This document shows positions 56,216-64,000 of a stretch of DNA of 64,000 nt, piece after piece. Under the pieces are notes generated by a model, which saw nothing but the letters and a program-made list of their open reading frames with translations, made no database searches and was not told the origin of the DNA. The stretch spans positions 744,001 to 808,000 of the forward strand of contig JANEZZ010000728.1 of assembly GCA_026122225.1 (NCBI GenBank), written 5' to 3'. The position numbers and the translations under genes were made by a program. How positions within the stretch are numbered: the first letter of the stretch is position 1; every line of letters starts with the position of its first letter. The DNA is from Heloderma charlesbogerti (Eukaryota > Chordata > Lepidosauria > Squamata > Helodermatidae).

Positions 56216-56501
56216 AAGGATAGTCCATGATTTCTCCATGGAAACCACTGACATTTTCCTTTACTGAAGTTGGGCAAGTTACCTCATATCAAGAGCTTCC
56301 AGGGCTAGAATGGTGAACCTTCAGTACTGTTTATGCCTGCCCCATGTGGTGAACTACCAGAACTACAGCTTGGAACAGTGAAAGGTTCACAGGTCTGGAC
56401 TGGCCCCGCTTACCCAATCCAGCCACTGGGCCCTTCTGGACAGGAAGGGCAATAAAAAAAGACCTCTTGTTTGTGCTGGGATCTTGCCTGAGCAACAAGA
56501 C

Positions 56502-56521
56502 CTTCATCATCATCATCATCA
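56502..56521. repeat. CAT microsatellite
   Basis: Six to seven ATC units. Confidence 0.9.
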
Positions 56522-57569
56522 ATTTTTATTGTAAATTTCAACAAAAGAAACAAGAACAAAAAGAGAAAAAAGATCAAAAGAAAGGAAAATATATAGTATT
56601 AACTACATGCTTTAAAGGGCTCGGTTTCAATTATTACAGCATTCAAGAAAAAATGATTATACATCAACTTCAATGAAAGCAGACCAAATATCCATATCTA
56701 TGTCCATTCACAAGTGGCAACAAGACTTTCCTGGCTGTAAAATGTGTGTATATGCATCCCTCAGCTCCAATTCAACTCCTGGTTCACTTCTGACAGCTGT
56801 CTACCAGTTAAGCCTTGACACCACCACCAGCTAACATTAAAGTTATAGCTTATATACTTCAGGTTTCCTTGGATACAGCCGCACCGATTGCAAAAGGCCC
56901 CTTTCTTGAAAAATACTAGGGATGACTATCTGAAAGACAGACTTGAGAAGGATGTCAAACACAATGGCCACAGTGGACGATTGTATCTTGGCTTATTAAG
57001 ATATGCACAAGTCTTTTGCCTGGACACCGAGCTCCTTTGCTCCTCCCTTCGTGGCACACAGCAATAAAATCAGGAAGTCTCCAATTAACCATCACTTTTT
57101 GGAACAAGCCAGGATATTGAACCCAATTGTAGCTTTCTCTGAAGCATGGTTTCCTGGTCTGTGCACTTAATTGGATGCTTCCTGGTTTTACTGCGGCTCG
57201 CACGAAGGGTCTGCATGCACAGGGGGACAGGCTTGTGCATATCTCAGCTTAATAAATATGATCATCAAACCAGGCCTATATATCATAGCCCCTTAGTGTC
57301 ATGGAAACATTTCTCTCCCACTTGATCCGTGGGAAGTCAGGAAAAAAAAGCTTCTGCTCTCAGAATGCGATACCATCATGTACATCTGATATTGGTAAGC
57401 ACAAGCCTGCAGATCAACGTGAAAGAAATTCCTTTTAAATAGCCCCCCCATGTTCTTTTATTAGAATTTCGCCCCATTCATAATTCATCCCTCTAACGCT
57501 TTCAACCCAACTCTCACCAGGATTTCCTTAGTCATAATTGAAGACCTCTGAAAATATGCGTGAGATTAC

Positions 57570-57729
57570 CGTATCATCAAACAATGCCTCCAAGAGTGCT
57601 TCTGTAGGGCCTGTATGGCAAACAGCTGGCATGTGGTCCATCATCCAGAGCCACTCGATGGCAGCCTCTATGGAGTCTTCCGTCACAGGAACAGTTTTCT
57701 CCTGCCACTTCACAAGATCTTGAGTCCCT
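57570..57729 (-). CDS. VWA3B: VWA3B-like exon 4 (first VWA, middle)
   Basis: It encodes GTQDLVKWQEKTVPVTEDSI, then AAIEWLWMMDHMPAVCHTGPTEALLEALFDDT in two parts. The TGPTEALLEAL stretch matches the position of the VWA threonine loop and following helix (compare STNTLKALQIA in the second VWA, exon 12). The acceptor follows TCTTTTTTCAG and the donor is ACG|GTAATC. It needs two bases from exon 3 and ends in phase 0. Confidence 0.92.
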
Positions 57730-60203
57730 CTGAAAAAAGAGAGTCGAGTAAAATATTTGGAGGAAATGCTAGATTATCTCACAATGCAGCACTTCTGAAC
57801 TAAGAGGAAGTGATGTACATTTTGCCCCTGCCCAAGTTTCGATCTCAGAATTCTTGGGACTGGAAGGGGAGAGGGGCCTTATCCAGTGTCTAGACAGACA
57901 TATGATCCGGGTGCCCAGAAAACGGCTGCGGATTCTCTCAAGACAAAATTTCTTTGATACGCATTAAGTCACAAAGTTCTGCACATTCTCCCCATTTGAC
58001 AGCTGCTGTAGATGAGAAAGAGAGTGCTTTAATGTGCAGCACTGAGCTGAAGGCCTCATTCTCAGAGGCTGTCACAATGGGGACAGCCCCTAAATTTCCT
58101 GGAGGACCACTTCAAGAATTGAGTCAGAAATGATTTGCCAAGTCCATGGCTTTTCCCCCAGCCCTGCAAAAAGTGTCCTCCTAGCCAAAAGGCCATACCC
58201 TCCACATCCCCCTTTTGCCCTGTGCAACTCAAGTCCCATGCAGAACTCAGGGGGCCAAATCTGGCACACAGGGCCTCCAGTTGCCGACCCCTAGCATATA
58301 CAAAAAATAATATTTTCATAAATTAATGTACAGTTTGGCTCAGAGAGCAACAGCTCTATTAGCTATGGAGAACAAACATTTTGGGAAATATTTTATTGAG
58401 CTAAACTTTGCTGAGCTATTACCATCCATTGCACCTTCCTGCTGGCATGTTTTAGAGGTTTCATTTTGTTTCTCTATGACAACAATTCGGCAATCAACAT
58501 TGTACTGGAGGTGAATATGTCAACTCCCATTTGTTTGCCCTGACTATTGAAGCTACAGCTTTTTGCCACAACTTTGGAAGCTATGCTGAAATTAAGATAC
58601 AGTTTTGAAGCACTGTGTTCAAATACCCAAATTTCAGAAGAAAAAACCAGAAATAATGCACAACAAATAGTATGGAAGAAGTACTCCAACTAAAGGATTT
58701 ATGCATATTCTGAAAATATTGCACACAGGAGCATAAATTACAATTCTGTGACTAGTCATGTGCAATCAGGGCCAATATACACTTTAGTTTTGGAACTTGG
58801 ATATTTAAAATATGCAACTTTAAAATGGCAAAATCTACGTACAGTGCCATTACTTTTAAATAGTGCACGCACATGTGAATGGATGGGTTTTTCCACAACA
58901 AACATGGAAGCAGCAGTTAGGGAAAGATGAGCCCCCACTCCTTTGTTTATTGTGAAGGAAATGCATCAATTAAAGCTCCATTCACAACCAGTGGTGCCGT
59001 GCAAGAAGTTTAGGAACATAGAACACTGCCTTAGACTGAGTCGGACCATTGGTCCATCTAGCCCAGTATTGTAGACACTGATTGGCAGCAGCTCTCCACG
59101 GTTTCAGGAAGGAGTTTTTCCAGCCCTTCTTGGAGATGCCAGGGATTGAACCTGTGACCTTCTGCATGCAAAGCAGGTGCTCTTCCACTGAAATCAATGA
59201 CTTCAAAGCCAGGGTCATGCATTCCATCACTGTGGTCCAAAAGCAAAACAGTATGAACACTGGGGGGGGGGGTTCCTCTAAAGCACAAGGAACAGTCTAA
59301 TTTTAAAACATTAGGCATCAGAATATCCCATTTCTGTCCTCTGACTATGTCACTAGGTCAGTTTTCACCTCACATATGGCCCACAGAAGCCTTGCATAGA
59401 ACGTATTGGGGATAGACTCAGAGCCAACCACAGAACACTTGTTCTAAATTCCAGGGAAATTCCTCTCACTGTGCTGTCCAGACTCTAAACAAACAGACCC
59501 CCATCTTTCTGCTGCCTTTGACAGAGGAAGAGCCAGGGGAGTTGCTTTTTGGATTGCTCTTGTTTTAAGGCCATATCCCCATTCCATACGAATTTTGAGA
59601 AGACTCATGATTTTGAACTTCCATTGTGTTAGCTATATCAGGATTCCTGGTCATCTTAGTTGTCCAGCTAGGACCTGCTCAATTGCCCAGTGTGTGGCAA
59701 ACCGGCTTTGGGAAATAGAATGCTACTTAAAGCTTGGGGGCAGGGGCAGAAGACAAGATACATAGCTTGAAAGCAAATACTTGTCATTTTAAAAAGACAG
59801 TCATCAAAATGCAGTAGTTTTAGGGGGTGCTGGCTCCAGGTGTTTGAGAGCAAGGCACCCTCAGTAGGCCCACTCCCTCAATGAGTCTACTTTCTCACCA
59901 CCACTGTCACCAGCTGCTATTGCTCTTCATCCTCTGTCTCATCACTGCTACCACCTGCTTGATTGATAAGCAGAGAGCCAGTGAGCAAACAGACATGGCA
60001 TCTACTGCTCCTCCTTCTCACCACCATCATTGTCTGGGCCAGTGCAAGAGGCAGGTGAACAAGCAGGTTGCAATGGTGGAGAGGATGAGCAACTCCAGGG
60101 AGTCTTGCCAGTGGGCCCGTGCCCAACTATGCCTACCCTTGATGCCAGCCCTGGTTTTAGGAACTCCAGGACACCTCATGAATGAGAAGTATAGAAAACT
60201 TAC
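57730..60203 (-). other. VWA3B: Intron 3-4 (2.5 kb)
   Basis: It holds one Ala-SINE (59012-59201) and a short G run near 59262. The rest is AT-rich or mixed sequence with no recognisable gene. Short open frames on both strands here look like chance. Confidence 0.8.
59012..59201 (-). mobile_element. Ala-SINE
   Basis: It is close to consensus. The head reads TTTGCATGCAGAAGGTCACA and GGTTCAATCCCTGGCATCTC on the minus strand, with the body ending near TAGGAACATAGAACACTGCC on the plus strand. Confidence 0.88.
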
Positions 60204-60454
60204 CGAATGAGATTAAATTTGGAAATTTGCGCCACTTGCTGTTTGAGGACCATGGAAAGTGCCTCTTGACACAGATCAAACTCAACTCCAGAAGAAACAC
60301 CAAAATCCAGAACAATGGTGATGCTCTGTTCCTGAATCACTCCAAATATTTGCCGGCTTTCAGTGGTTAGCCATTCCATTCGTTGTTTATACAGTTCAAT
60401 AGCTCCAGTCAAACAATTCACAAAATGAAAGAGGAGTTCTTTTTTAGCTGTCAG
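60204..60454 (-). CDS. VWA3B: VWA3B-like exon 3 (start of first, degenerate VWA)
   Basis: It encodes about 83 residues. A helical lead-in (LYKQRMEWLTTESRQIFGVI) is followed by the first VWA beta strand SITIVLDFGVSSG. At the usual DxSxS metal-site position the sequence is D-F-G-V-S, so the middle Ser is Gly. This suggests an impaired metal site and a structural rather than ligand-binding role. The acceptor is TGTAG|CTGACA and the donor is TTCG|GTAAGT. It starts in phase 0 and ends with two bases (CG) that form Arg with exon 4. An alternative acceptor seven bases in would break the frame with exon 2. Confidence 0.92.
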
Positions 60455-60722
60455 CTACAGGGAGCAAAGATGTAGACATCAACATGTTGAGTGACAGGAT
60501 GGAAAATGCAGAGACTCTACAGGCTCTTGATGCCTCAAGGCATTTAAAGATGCAAGAACAACTTTAAAATCTGGCAAATCAATTCGGTCCTGCCATTCTT
60601 CATGTAAATACTGACATGGATCATCTTGTTGAAATCAGCTGGGTTATGTCATTTTCTTAAGCAAAATCCAACATGGGGTCAAACTGGAGCCATTATTCTG
60701 CAACAAGTATTTACTAGTAATG

Positions 60723-60870
60723 GGTAGTACCCAATGGAAGGGGAGCGCTAGTGCTAATGACTTTGTACTAGCGTAAAGCAGCACTAGCGCAATGTCATTA
60801 GCACTTGCTAGTAAAAAGGGGGAAGTGGCAAATTTCTATCGCTGCGCCACCATTGGATATTGCCCAATGG
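60723..60870. repeat. Compact palindrome with CCCAATGG at both ends
   Basis: GCTAGTGCTAATGAC (60747-60761) pairs with GTCATTAGCACTTGC (60794-60808). ACCCAATGG pairs with CCATTGGAT. CCCAATGG also recurs as a direct repeat at 60730 and 60863, which could be an 8-bp target duplication. Confidence 0.65.
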
Positions 60871-61014
60871 TGAAGGACATATGTGGGCAACAGCTTTACT
60901 AAGGAACTATGATTCACATACATCTACCACATTTCAGGCATTTTAGATTCTAGATTTTACCATTTAGATTGATAATTTTTTAATGTCTGCTTTCATGTAT
61001 TTCATATTGTATTT

Positions 61015-61149
61015 TGGGGTAGTATCCAAGGTTAATCCTACATGGAGCAGACCCATTGAAATGAGTGGGACTTAAGTTCATTGTAACGAACTTAAGCCTC
61101 ATTCATTTCAATGGGTCTACTCTATGTAGACTAACACTGTTACTACCCC
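61015..61149. repeat. Foldback element with GGGGTAGTA ends
   Basis: The ends GGGGTAGTA and TACTACCCC are inverted. The inner arms GACCCATTGAAATGAGTGGG and CATTTCAATGGGTC also pair. Confidence 0.75.
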
Positions 61150-61610
61150 TTATCTCCTGTGCTGATTTATTATTGGTTATTTATTGTATATACTGTTTTA
61201 TATTCATGTTTATTACGTAATCTGCCTGGAGAACTTTTGTTATTGGGAAGACTAAAAAGATAATAACAAATCTTGACATAGACCCAAAGTAGGCAAAGAG
61301 TACTGTTTCTTGTGAAAATATCCAAAGAAAACCCGGTTTTGGCCAATCGATCCTTTGAAACTATGGAAATCAAAAGACGAAGTTCTGATTTTGAAAAGAG
61401 CCTGCATCCACAGTTTTTGCTGAATAATTTGAGAATCGGATCATCAGACTTAACGTCTGTCATCCAAAAACCCTGTTCTCTAAAACGACATGATCCCAGG
61501 CCCTTTATTGTTACTTCCATCCTTATTTTAGGACAGAGGTGTTGAACCTCTTTCAGCCTGAGGTCAGAATTCCATTTTGGAGAAGCTCTCTGGGGTCTCA
61601 TTCCAGTGAT

Positions 61611-61673
61611 GGGTAGGACCATTTTGTTGCCTGAGGCAGGGCAGCAAATGGCACTCCCCCCACCACCACCTCA

Positions 61674-61711
<38 letters not shown>

Positions 61712-61911
61712 ACTTTCCAAGGCAAGGTGTATAATACTCAAAGCCAGCCAAGTTATTTTGGCACCTGGAGCAGAAAATCGCCTCTCCCCTTTCCCAGCAG
61801 TAAAAATACAGTAACAAATTAAATAGCTAACAATTGCTGCCCTTTCAGGACATCCAAAATCTGCTGCCTGAGGCAGCTGCTTCACTCTACCTAATGGCAG
61901 GGCCAGCACTG
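61611..61911. repeat. Rep-E copy
   Basis: TTGTTGCCTGAGGCAGGGCA, a CA microsatellite, GTTATTTTGGCACCTGGAGC and TGCTGCCTGAGGCAGCTGCT. The same parts recur at 49103-49205. Confidence 0.75.
61675..61708. repeat. CA microsatellite within Rep-E
   Basis: An uninterrupted CA run of about 16 units. Confidence 0.95.
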
Positions 61912-62172
61912 ATTTCAACCTTTTAGAATGGCCTGAGCTTCTGAATGTCTGGTTTAGAAGGCGGCCCTTCCCCAGCTTAGTGTCAACAGGTCAGTCAGAT
62001 TTCTACAAGCAGCAGCCCCAATTCTTTAAACATCAGGTACAGCTATTTTCTCTTTATAGCCAGATTGCTGATTAGTACCATGCCCCAGCTCTCTCATTCT
62101 GTTAACATAATATTACCTTTCAAAAAGGAAGAAAGTTATGACTCCAGCCAGCTATGAATTTGTCACACTTAC

Positions 62173-62267
62173 GTTATACAGTTTGCCGTCTGGTGCTGTG
62201 GTATATTGACGATACAGGCCATTTGCATATCGAGAAGCCACAAGTTTCCCCAAGATGGACACATAAT
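62173..62267 (-). CDS. VWA3B: VWA3B-like exon 2
   Basis: It encodes YVSILGKLVASRYANGLYRQ followed by YTTAPDGKLYN (31 full codons plus two leading bases). The acceptor follows TTTATTTTCTAG and the donor reads AAC|GTAAGT, close to consensus. It joins exon 1 as G+AT and ends in phase 0. The segment lies just before the first VWA region. I recognise no named domain in it. Confidence 0.88.
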
Positions 62268-62507
62268 CTAGAAAATAAAAGTTGTTTTACAGGTGCAGTC
62301 TTCATTATGCATTGTTTTTCTTGCCTCCTGATTGTCTGCATGCTTATTTGGAAGCAAGTCCCACTGATCACAAAGCTCCGCTCCTACGCACTTGTTGTGG
62401 ACTACCACTGAGTCCAATTATTTATAACCCAAAGAATGCAAAAGATCAGGCTGCGCATCATACAAAGGGGAAGACAGCCTCCCACAAGGACTAGGTTTGC
62501 ATTGTAC
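62268..62507 (-). other. VWA3B: Intron 1-2
   Basis: A 240-bp intron with GT-AG ends (GTACAA at the donor, TTTTCTAG at the acceptor). No repeat was recognised in it. Confidence 0.85.
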
Positions 62508-62735
62508 CTTGCTTGTGCTGAAATCCAATCTGGGATAAAATCTGAGAAAAAGTCAACTTGTTCCTCTTGAGCCCATGAAGCTGCAGCCATTTAGCAGAGG
62601 AAATGAGAAGCTGCACATCCAGGTCCCACTGGGTGCCATGATCCCGCCTTTCTCTTTCTTCCAAGTTCTTCTTGAAGGCAACAAGGGAATTGGATTTTTC
62701 AGGATCGATTTTAGGCTTTCCACCAAAAAGAACTG
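62508..62735 (-). CDS. VWA3B: VWA3B-like exon 1 of this model (internal, N-terminal region)
   Basis: It encodes about 76 residues starting AVLFGGKPKIDPEK and ending QIGFQHKQ. The region is charged, with a helical stretch rich in E and R (NLEERERRD), and lies N-terminal to the first VWA. The donor reads CAAG|GTACAA. The acceptor is a tandem CAGCAG after a TTTTTCCCTTTG tract, so the exon may start at 62735 or 62732 without changing frame. It begins needing one upstream base and ends with one base (G), which joins exon 2 as an Asp codon. At least one upstream exon must exist; I did not find it. Confidence 0.88.
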
Positions 62736-63084
62736 CTGCAAAGGGAAAAATATTGTAAGCTGCGTTCGTAGTGGAATTACTAATTGCATCCCCTTCCTTC
62801 CCCAGCAAGTTCATCCCAAGGTATTTTACTGTATTCTTAGGACTACTCCTTTTTAAACACACTATCGAAAGATGCCATTAATTGGGACAGGGAGTTGGGC
62901 TCTCCCTTTGTCATTCTCTCTTCATGTACAAAAGATGGCTGAAAAGTTTTGGCCTACATAGAATCAAGCTGGGTTTGGAATTAGCTGTGAACCTTTCAGC
63001 CAGCCCTTGGATGTAGGTATGCCTTCTAGCATAGAGAAATTGGGCCCTGCGGCAGACCACTGAATCTTTCCTTCACATTTCCTT

Positions 63085-63244
63085 ACACAACTACCTGGGC
63101 AGGGAGGAAGGTGCTCTCCTTCACTGGAGGCCTTCAAGCAGAGGCTGGATTGGTTACTTGATGGGGAATGGGTAAGAGTTCCTGCATCAAACAGGAGGTT
63201 GGACTAGATGGCCTACAAGACTCCCTCCAACTCTATAATCCTAA
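63085..63244 (+). mobile_element. CR1 LINE 3' fragment
   Basis: The sequence GGAGGTTGGACTAGATGGCC and CTCCAACTCTATAATCCTA matches the 3' end of the CR1 at 14437-14560 read on its coding strand. It is strongly 5'-truncated. Confidence 0.75.
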
Positions 63245-63261
63245 GGCTGGATAAGCCATTG

Positions 63262-63605
63262 AGCAGGGATGCAGAATCTCAGGCCCAGAAGCCAAAATGG
63301 CCTACCTGAGGGCCAAATATAGCTCTCTAGAGTTCCCTAGATAGCCACACTCCCCTTGGCCTCACCTTTTTCCCTGACAACCATTGTTTGGTGGTTTCCT
63401 GGCTTTTGTTTTTTTTCCCCATTCTAAAAGGTTGAAATGCCTCTCCTAAGGCTTAGCTACTGGCAGTAAGAGCTTTAAGATAAAATATGCTGGTATTTTT
63501 TGTACTGCCCCTTTTGCCTTCAGCCCTGCCCACCACTGTGATGTGGCCCCCAGGTGTTTCTTCAAAATGGAATCCAGTCCTCGAGGTGAAAGAGATTCAA
63601 TGCTC
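63262..63605 (+). repeat. Rep-D copy
   Basis: Full-length; the landmarks ACCATTGTTTGGTGGTTTCC and AAAGGTTGAAATGCCTCTCC are present. The ends GCAGGGATGCAGAATCTC and GAGATTCAATGCTCCTG are roughly inverted, suggesting a MITE. Confidence 0.82.
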
Positions 63606-64000
63606 CTGTCACAGTTTGTTGCCCTCCTCCAACATTACTCCATGAAAATTGCTGAAGTCCTACGGCTGATTTACTTAATAGCAAAGCTAAGAGAAATAAT
63701 AACTTGAAATACTGAAGATATTAGAAATACAGATATTGTGTTTAAACAGATGTCGTCTGCCCCAGTTAATCTAACACACTATGGACAACTTGGTATCTGT
63801 TAGCAGATATTATCGCCCCTGCAGGAAGTATCAATAGCTTCCAAAAGAGGCGTCAATTGTTCTACACAAAAATCATAGTGCAGAGCATAAACAAAAGGAT
63901 AATTTCCTTTAATTGTAGCGCACATTCCACAGCGTATCTCCCTGCTTTGCAAAGGGAAGAAAAGGACATATGGCCCTTTCTCCAACATCTGTTAGCTGAT

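Larger units (their letters stand above)
53122..57569 (-). other. VWA3B: Intron 4-5 (4.4 kb)
   Basis: It holds a Rep-E scrap (53356-53412), Rep-C (53582-53845), an FB-2 copy with an insert (54000-54095), Rep-F (54113-54385), FB-1 (55443-55569) and Rep-D split by SINE-B (55633-56215). There is a CAT microsatellite at 56502-56521. About 56530-57569 and 54400-55430 show nothing I recognise. Confidence 0.8.
61533..61945 (-). repeat. Rep-D copy split by Rep-E
   Basis: The left part runs to about 61610 (GGTCAGAATTCCATTTTGGA, GGTCTCATTCCAGTGATGGG). It resumes at about 61912 with ATTTCAACCTTTTAGAATGG. Confidence 0.75.
60455..62172 (-). other. VWA3B: Intron 2-3 (1.7 kb)
   Basis: It holds an odd palindrome (60723-60870), an FB-2-like foldback (61015-61149), a Rep-D copy split by Rep-E (61533-61945) and a CA microsatellite (61675-61708). 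The remainder shows nothing I recognise. Confidence 0.8.
2150..62735 (-). other. VWA3B: VWA3B-like gene (partial, 20 internal exons)
   Basis: The gene span is built from 20 minus-strand exons that join in one open frame of about 997 codons. All 19 junctions agree in codon phase. The partial protein carries a degenerate VWA region (about residues 145-301) and a second VWA region with an intact DxSxS motif (IDTSQSM) and the later TDGRPD loop (about residues 505-683). A charged tail with Ser/Pro-rich and coiled stretches follows. Two VWA regions of unequal quality plus a long tail fit vertebrate VWA3B, which is about 1,300 residues in human. VWA3A is the main alternative, and I could not compare them directly. 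Human VWA3B variants have been linked to a recessive ataxia, but the molecular role is poorly known. The start codon and the C-terminal exons are not in the model. Exon 20 ends in a clear splice donor, so the gene continues below position 1. Confidence 0.75.
62736..64000 (-). other. VWA3B: Upstream intron or 5' region of the VWA3B-like gene
   Basis: It holds a CR1 3' fragment (63085-63244) and a Rep-D copy (63262-63605). No first exon, CpG island or promoter element could be identified. A 62-codon minus-strand frame at 63800-63988 has no supporting splice or family evidence. Confidence 0.6.

Noticed and set aside
2150..62735. Assigning the gene to VWA3A
   Set aside because: It remains possible, but one intact and one degenerate VWA followed by a long non-VWA tail fits VWA3B better as I know the families. 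No alignment could be run.
63800..63988. A minus-strand 62-codon frame as the first coding exon
   Set aside because: No clear splice donor in phase with exon 1, no family resemblance, and no promoter or CpG signal nearby.
1..64000. CRISPR arrays, prophage, operons or other prokaryotic systems
   Set aside because: The window is vertebrate: introns, LINEs and SINEs throughout. Regular short repeats are all microsatellites.

Overview
This is a eukaryotic, vertebrate genomic window, most likely from a squamate reptile (a lizard-type genome). Genes are split into short exons with standard splice sites. The space between them is packed with BovB and CR1 LINEs, an L2-type LINE, Tc1/mariner transposons, tRNA-derived SINEs, foldback (palindromic) MITEs and long microsatellites. 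BovB together with CR1 and tRNA-Ala-like SINEs is typical of squamates. I see no CRISPR array, operon or bacterial feature.

One protein-coding gene runs on the minus strand across nearly the whole window. I could place 20 internal exons, from 62735 down to 2150. They join in one continuous frame of about 997 codons, with every codon phase matching at all 19 junctions. The product has two von Willebrand factor A (VWA) regions, one degenerate (about residues 145-301 of the partial protein) and one with an intact metal-site motif (about residues 505-683), followed by a charged, partly coiled C-terminal region. It best fits VWA3B; VWA3A is the alternative. The first exon or exons lie above 62735 and are either not recognised or off the window. 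The last exons lie beyond position 1, because the exon at 2150 ends in a clear splice donor. Two introns appear to use GC-AG splice sites and two exons have tandem CAGCAG acceptors.

Layout by coordinate: 1-2149 downstream intron; 2150-24083 exons 20 to 13, with a 3.3-kb CR1 element in the large intron at 12722-19013; 26380-32798 exons 12 to 8; 33906-34982 a decayed Tc1 element; 35133-35249 exon 7, whose donor touches a T-run/TA/CA microsatellite; 35250-50981 a 15.7-kb intron holding BovB (39930-41730), a long-TIR Tc1 element (42014-43602), an L2 fragment and an LTR-like segment; 50982-62735 exons 6 to 1 of this model; 62736-64000 upstream intron.

Labels for unnamed repeat families are mine. 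FB-1 is the foldback MITE containing GGACTACAACTCCCATCA. FB-2 is the short element with GCAATCCTATG ends. Ala-SINE has a tRNA-Ala-like head. SINE-B has a different tRNA-like head and an (AATAAATA) tail. Rep-C has a TTTATTTATTACATTT end. Rep-D contains GGTTGAAATGCCTCTCCTA. Rep-E contains CTGAGGCAGCTGC. Rep-F contains CTGGACTAGATGGACC. Several insertions are nested and give a relative age order: CR1 in SINE-B, SINE-B in Rep-D, a foldback in Ala-SINE, Rep-E in Rep-D, and a BovB tail in a microsatellite.
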